A DNA stretch of 21,430 nucleotides. Source: Symsagittifera roscoffensis (lineage: Eukaryota > Xenacoelomorpha > Acoela > Convolutidae). Of this stretch, positions 18,154 to 21,430 are shown one piece after another; the stretch's first letter is position 1, and each line of letters opens with the position of its first letter. Below the pieces are notes generated by a model. The model saw only the letters and a list, made by a program, of their open reading frames with translations. It was not told where the DNA came from and searched no databases. The DNA lies in the NCBI RefSeq assembly GCF_963678635.1, contig NW_026970830.1, positions 1-21,430 on the forward strand, in the 5' to 3' direction. The position numbers and the translations under genes were made by a program.

Positions 18154-18353
18154 TGAAAAGACTTGTTGTGCAGTATTTAATTCCAATAAAGATAATCAAC
18201 TTGATCTTGCAAAGTTAACAATAAGAGTGGTTATCAACAATATCCATGGGTGACAGACTGTTCCAAGGACAGCACCTGCTAATAGATTAATAAGCACCGC
18301 GAATGACATTTGATTGACAGCTTGCAATTTGAACTAAATAACACTATACGACA
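18154..18353 (-). repeat. 5' LTR of the retrotransposon
   Basis: 200 bases, starting TGTCGTATAG and ending CTTTTCA on the element strand (TG...CA ends). It differs from the 3' LTR at 6 of 200 positions (about 3%) with no length change. An ATTAAA word lies near its end and could serve as a poly(A) signal. Flanking plus-strand bases beyond 18353 are CAAAAC. Confidence 0.93.
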
Positions 18354-19755
18354 CAAAACTTTGAGTTATGCATCTGCTTAGTAAGTCGCTTTCAGTTTCA
18401 CAAAAATTTGTCCAAAAATTTATTGATTAACAACGAGATGAAAAAAAAGAAGTTTACTTTCAAAATAGGCCACAAATTTGTCTTATTTTTGTTCCAAACA
18501 ATTTACGATATCTTTCCATTCAATTAAAAAAAAATCAAGGTATTTTGAGCGTAGAACAGCTTTTCTTAGTGTATTGAATCTCATTTCAGATTCCAAAAAT
18601 TTTTATATTCAATTTAAATCAGCGGTGGGAAAAAATTCTCTACCAATTTTTTTATGGTTCCGGTCTAAAGACAGTTGGAAGGAACTCTGGCGTAGGTTGC
18701 GTATTTTTCTTCCAATTTTGACCTCACCAAAGGAAATTCTTACAGGGGTGAAAATTGGTATCATATTACAGCCATTTTGCTTATATTTGTGATTCCAAAA
18801 AAAATCTAAATAATTGTCTCGAGGTCGAGAAAAATTGGTCTGAAAATCTTAGTTTTTAGACTGAGTTAGACGAAATATGTTTAGAAATATGCTGACCCCT
18901 GGTACATTTTTAGCGTTAGTTTAGCTGTAGTTATTTACCATCATTTCATGCTCTTTAAAAAAAAACACTCAGGTTAGAACCGGTTCTACTTGTTGATTTA
19001 AAGTGAGGGAGTCGTTACTCCAAAACAATCAATTTCAATTTGTGTTTTTTCATATTTTTTGTAATCTATTTCATTGTGTTTTTTTTATTTCACTGCTGTC
19101 ATTCAGTTAAATGGTAGAAAATGTTAGAAAAACTTGGAAACTTCTAAGTTTTTTACGTTTTTTCTTGTCAATTAACTGAAATGGTGATAGGAAATTTTGA
19201 TGACACTTGCTGAGCAACCGCTGTTTTTTTCAAAGTTGTGAACATCCTGGCAATAATACCAAGACAAAACAACTGCTCAATGGACCTTAAAATATTTATG
19301 GCTTTTTTATAAAGAGCATATAAACATAACAGGTGCTTACAAGTTTCAGTCAAAATCAAGGAAATTTGAACCTGAATTGGAATTAATAGAGCATGCAAGA
19401 CGGAACAATATCATAACACGATGTTTTTTTTTTCAATGGTGGACTAAAAAATCGTCGTATTTATTCACGTGCGCTGCTCTGCGCACTTTAGCTGGTATTA
19501 TCTGCAATTAACAGATTGCAATTACCTTTCAAATGTTGTGTAAAATCAGTTTTATCTTATTTGAGACCATATATAATTTTTAAGATAAGATGTAAAAAGC
19601 TCAAAGTAATTGAAAATATAACCTCGAGTAAAAATGAATGATTGACAATAAAAACTTTTGTTAAAATACTTAAACCACCATATCAGAATTTTCTTATATT
19701 CCACGCAAGCCTGAGTTTTCCCTGAAACATCCGTACTTAAACTCCAATTTATATC
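18354..19755. other. Non-coding region between retrotransposon and the CIMAP2-like gene
   Basis: No gene supported. The start (about 18470-18530) resembles part of repeat copy 8 (TTATTTTTGTTCCAAACAAT). A perfect 6-base hairpin GTGCGC/GCGCAC with a 6-base loop lies at 19469-19486. A TATA-like CATATATAAT near 19567 precedes the first ATG of the next gene by about 190 bases, but its role is unproven. The 104-codon and 76-codon open frames here show no domain. Confidence 0.4.
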
Positions 19756-21430
19756 ATGGCCCCTCGTGAAATGGATTTTGGCCATGATCTCATGCCACAA
19801 AAGCCATACGATGGTTCACCTTTTGGCTCCAATCACACAGGTAAACATTTTCGACTTTAAAACTTTGCCAATTTATAACCAGCTTGATTTAAGTTTGGCG
19901 AAGCAAACATAGTGACTGTAAAAAATAAGCATGATTTTGTTGCTATTTTTCAGAGAAAGTTTCTGTGACAAAAAGTAAAAAAAATTCTTTCTCAATTTTT
20001 CAAAACAAATTTTTCTAAATTGCAAAGCGTTTGACCAATCCTGTTAATTTGAAACGACACAAATCATCGAGAGAATTATACGAGAAAATTCATTATGATG
20101 CGCGTTGCCCGCTTTTACAAAATCGCACATGTTATTTTTGTGGGCTGGGAAAAATAACGTTCATATCATCAAGTAAAACGGCGTATGACCATAGAGGGAC
20201 TCGAACCTGCAACCTCACGATTGAGGGACAGATGCACTCACAACTAATATAAATTTTTGTTCTGCAATGATTAGATTCGACGTGTCTGGCGTGCATCCGA
20301 ATATGAAGAAGCAGGGAAGCTACACTGAAGTGGCGTACGAGCGAAAATCACTCACGCCACGAGTAAGATAAAGCTTTTGTGAATAAAACGCAATTAGAAA
20401 TTCAATCATAAAAAAATTGAAATATCTTACAAATACTGATTGACATAATTTTTCATTGGGCGACCAATTTGGCTTTCCGGGCGCTTCTTGAAATCTTGAA
20501 AAAATTTGCCAGAAAGTTTTGCGCTTCAGGGAGGTTTTCGAAGTGAGTGAACTTGCCAAAAACGTCACTTAGATGCATTTTTGGAAGTTTTGACCTACAA
20601 AATGTAACTTTTACGGGCATTTTTTTCTTACGTCTAGTATGTTAGGAGCGGAGAACTTTGGCGTAGATTAGCCGCCGCCGCGTACCACGTTTCGAATGTT
20701 AAGTTCATGTTGACAGGCGAGACAGTTGGGCCCTGGCAGGTACAGTCTGGACACTAGGCGGAGTGTGACCCCTGGACCAGGGTGGGAGAGGGCGATGGAG
20801 GTGGCGAGGATGGCCAAGATGCCACACCTACTCTACAGGGAGACATGGGAGAGGGAAAAACAGGCGGTAGGGCAAAAAAGGGAGGACAAATAAGATAACA
20901 TAAAAGTATTCAATGATTGTTTTTAGGCTAATTTGACATTACTGATTATAACTTGGATAGAACTCAAAATCGTTGAAGTCTAAGGGGATTGTCATGAGCT
21001 CGACAGTTCAGTTTTCACCCCTTGTAAGACTAAAACAAAAAATATATAATTGCAAAGATGATGGAATCGCGTGAAAAAAAACAATCCTTTGCGGAAGCCG
21101 TTGCTCGCGTTGTTTGATCGGAACAACGGTAGCAAGTTCGCCTCTGGACAAATAGTTATGGGAAGATTAAATGATATACTGGTGTATGCCTTCGCGAAAA
21201 ACTCCTCCGTGCTATCGGCGACTATACACGTCATGTAAAAAGCCGTCAGTAAAAAGCCCGGCCCGGTTCCAACTCTGCATGTCATAACAATACAAAATAG
21301 TTGAGCCTCGTTTAGAAACTGAATATGGGTCCCGGTCGATACAACTCTCGGGACTTCATCCAAGAGCTGTCAGATAGAGTCCACTCGGCCAGAGGCATAC
21401 TCGATCTACACGAGCAGAGGTTCCACGGCA
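19756..21430 (+). CDS. CIMAP2: CIMAP2 (LEXM/C1orf177)-like ciliary protein, 5' part, spliced, runs off the window
   Basis: Four exons can be read. Exon 1, 19756-19840: MAPREMDFGHDLMPQ to SPFGSNHT, then donor GTAAAC. Exon 2, 20275-20362: FDVSGVHPNMKKQGSYTEVA to SLTPR, then donor GTAAGA. Exon 3, 20717-20866: acceptor TTGACAG, LGPGRYSLD, TPGPGWERAMEVARMAKMPH and LLYRETWERE, then donor GTAGGG. Exon 4, 21316 to the end: acceptor GTTTAG, MGPGRYNSRDFIQEL, SARGIL, HEQRF. Exons 2, 3 and 4 join in phase 0. The series RFDVSGVHP, GPGW.RA.EVAR, PH and GPG.YN..DF...L with S.RG matches, from memory, CIMAP2 and related sperm-tail PG-rich proteins, which associate with ciliary microtubules. About the first third of the protein is present. 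The exon 1-2 junction is out of phase by one base. An ATG at 20267 offers another start. Confidence 0.75.
20190..20250 (-). other. tRNA-like relic (tRNA pseudogene or SINE head) in intron 1
   Basis: On the minus strand GGTTCGAGTCC (20207-20197) is a perfect RNA polymerase III box B / T-loop. Just upstream CCTC-AATCGT-GAGG (20226-20213) resembles an anticodon arm with a shortened loop. The T-stem pairs poorly and no 5' acceptor strand or clear box A is found, so it is not a functional tRNA. Many SINEs carry such heads; no body or tail was identified. Confidence 0.5.

Larger units (their letters stand above)
13888..18353 (-). mobile_element. Ty3/gypsy-type LTR retrotransposon, degenerate, integrase missing
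   Basis: The 4466-base element runs on the minus strand, from the 5' LTR (18154-18353) to the 3' LTR (13888-14087). It has a TGG-starting primer-binding candidate next to the 5' LTR and a purine tract next to the 3' LTR. The interior order is gag with zinc knuckles, aspartic protease, reverse transcriptase, RNase H and a serine-rich tail. The reverse transcriptase form (DLTYAYGQLPL, FIDDIL) and RNase H tether (GLADYLSRHP) are typical of Ty3/gypsy. Only about 770 bases separate RNase H from the 3' LTR, too little for an integrase, and no HHCC or DDE pattern is seen. Several in-frame stops and frameshifts mean it cannot make its own full polyprotein. No envelope gene is present. No target-site duplication is visible. 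Confidence 0.93.

Noticed and set aside
19469-19486. Perfect GTGCGC/GCGCAC hairpin as a terminator or regulatory stem
   Set aside because: Only six base pairs, with no associated gene end; chance is likely and hairpin terminators are not a eukaryotic protein-gene feature.
20190-20250. Functional tRNA gene
   Set aside because: The T-stem mispairs, the anticodon loop appears one base short and no 5' acceptor strand or box A was found.
20992-21363. 123-codon minus-strand open frame near the window end
   Set aside because: It needs a TTG start, has stops just upstream and lies almost wholly in the intron between two plus-strand CIMAP2-like exons. No known domain was seen. It cannot be fully excluded because its composition is not purely AT-driven.

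Overview
The window reads as animal (metazoan) nuclear DNA. It is strongly AT-rich, its genes have GT-AG introns of roughly 350-450 bases, and it carries an LTR retrotransposon, a dispersed repeat family and microsatellites. Two host genes can be recognised. One is a four-membrane-segment protein of the PLP/M6 (neuronal proteolipid) family on the minus strand. The other is the 5' part of a plus-strand gene whose exons match the ciliary microtubule-associated protein CIMAP2 (also LEXM, C1orf177). A CIMAP2 gene suggests an animal with motile cilia or flagellated sperm. The species cannot be named from sequence alone. No viral, bacterial, CRISPR or rRNA feature was found.

Layout. 1-1500: AT-rich non-coding DNA with two long G runs and a cluster of TAATNNATTA palindromes. 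1587-2354 (minus): uninterrupted M6-type coding region, with possible extra 5' exons at 2962-3006 and 3378-3440. 4225-12007: a repeat-rich domain holding about ten degenerate copies of one roughly 500-base non-coding repeat. Copies are plus-oriented on the left, minus in the middle and plus again on the right. Two of them lie in a large inverted repeat (arms 5081-5982 and 8835-9725) whose spacer contains a CT/GA microsatellite able to fold on itself. A broken coding-like segment of unknown origin lies at 10635-10921. 12008-13887: non-coding, with a small inverted repeat and weak coding-like fragments.

13888-18353: one Ty3/gypsy-type LTR retrotransposon on the minus strand. It has 200-base LTRs, a primer-binding site and a polypurine tract. 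Its gag-pol is broken by in-frame stops and frameshifts and lacks an integrase. 18354-19755: non-coding. 19756 to the window end: four CIMAP2-like exons. Intron 1 contains a degenerate tRNA-like sequence.

The two host genes are unrelated in function (neuronal/glial membrane protein and ciliary protein), and nothing shows they work together. The least expected parts are the repeat family with its nested inverted repeats, the CIMAP2-like gene that appears only when exons are joined, and an LTR element with similar LTRs (about 3% different) around a dead interior that lacks integrase.
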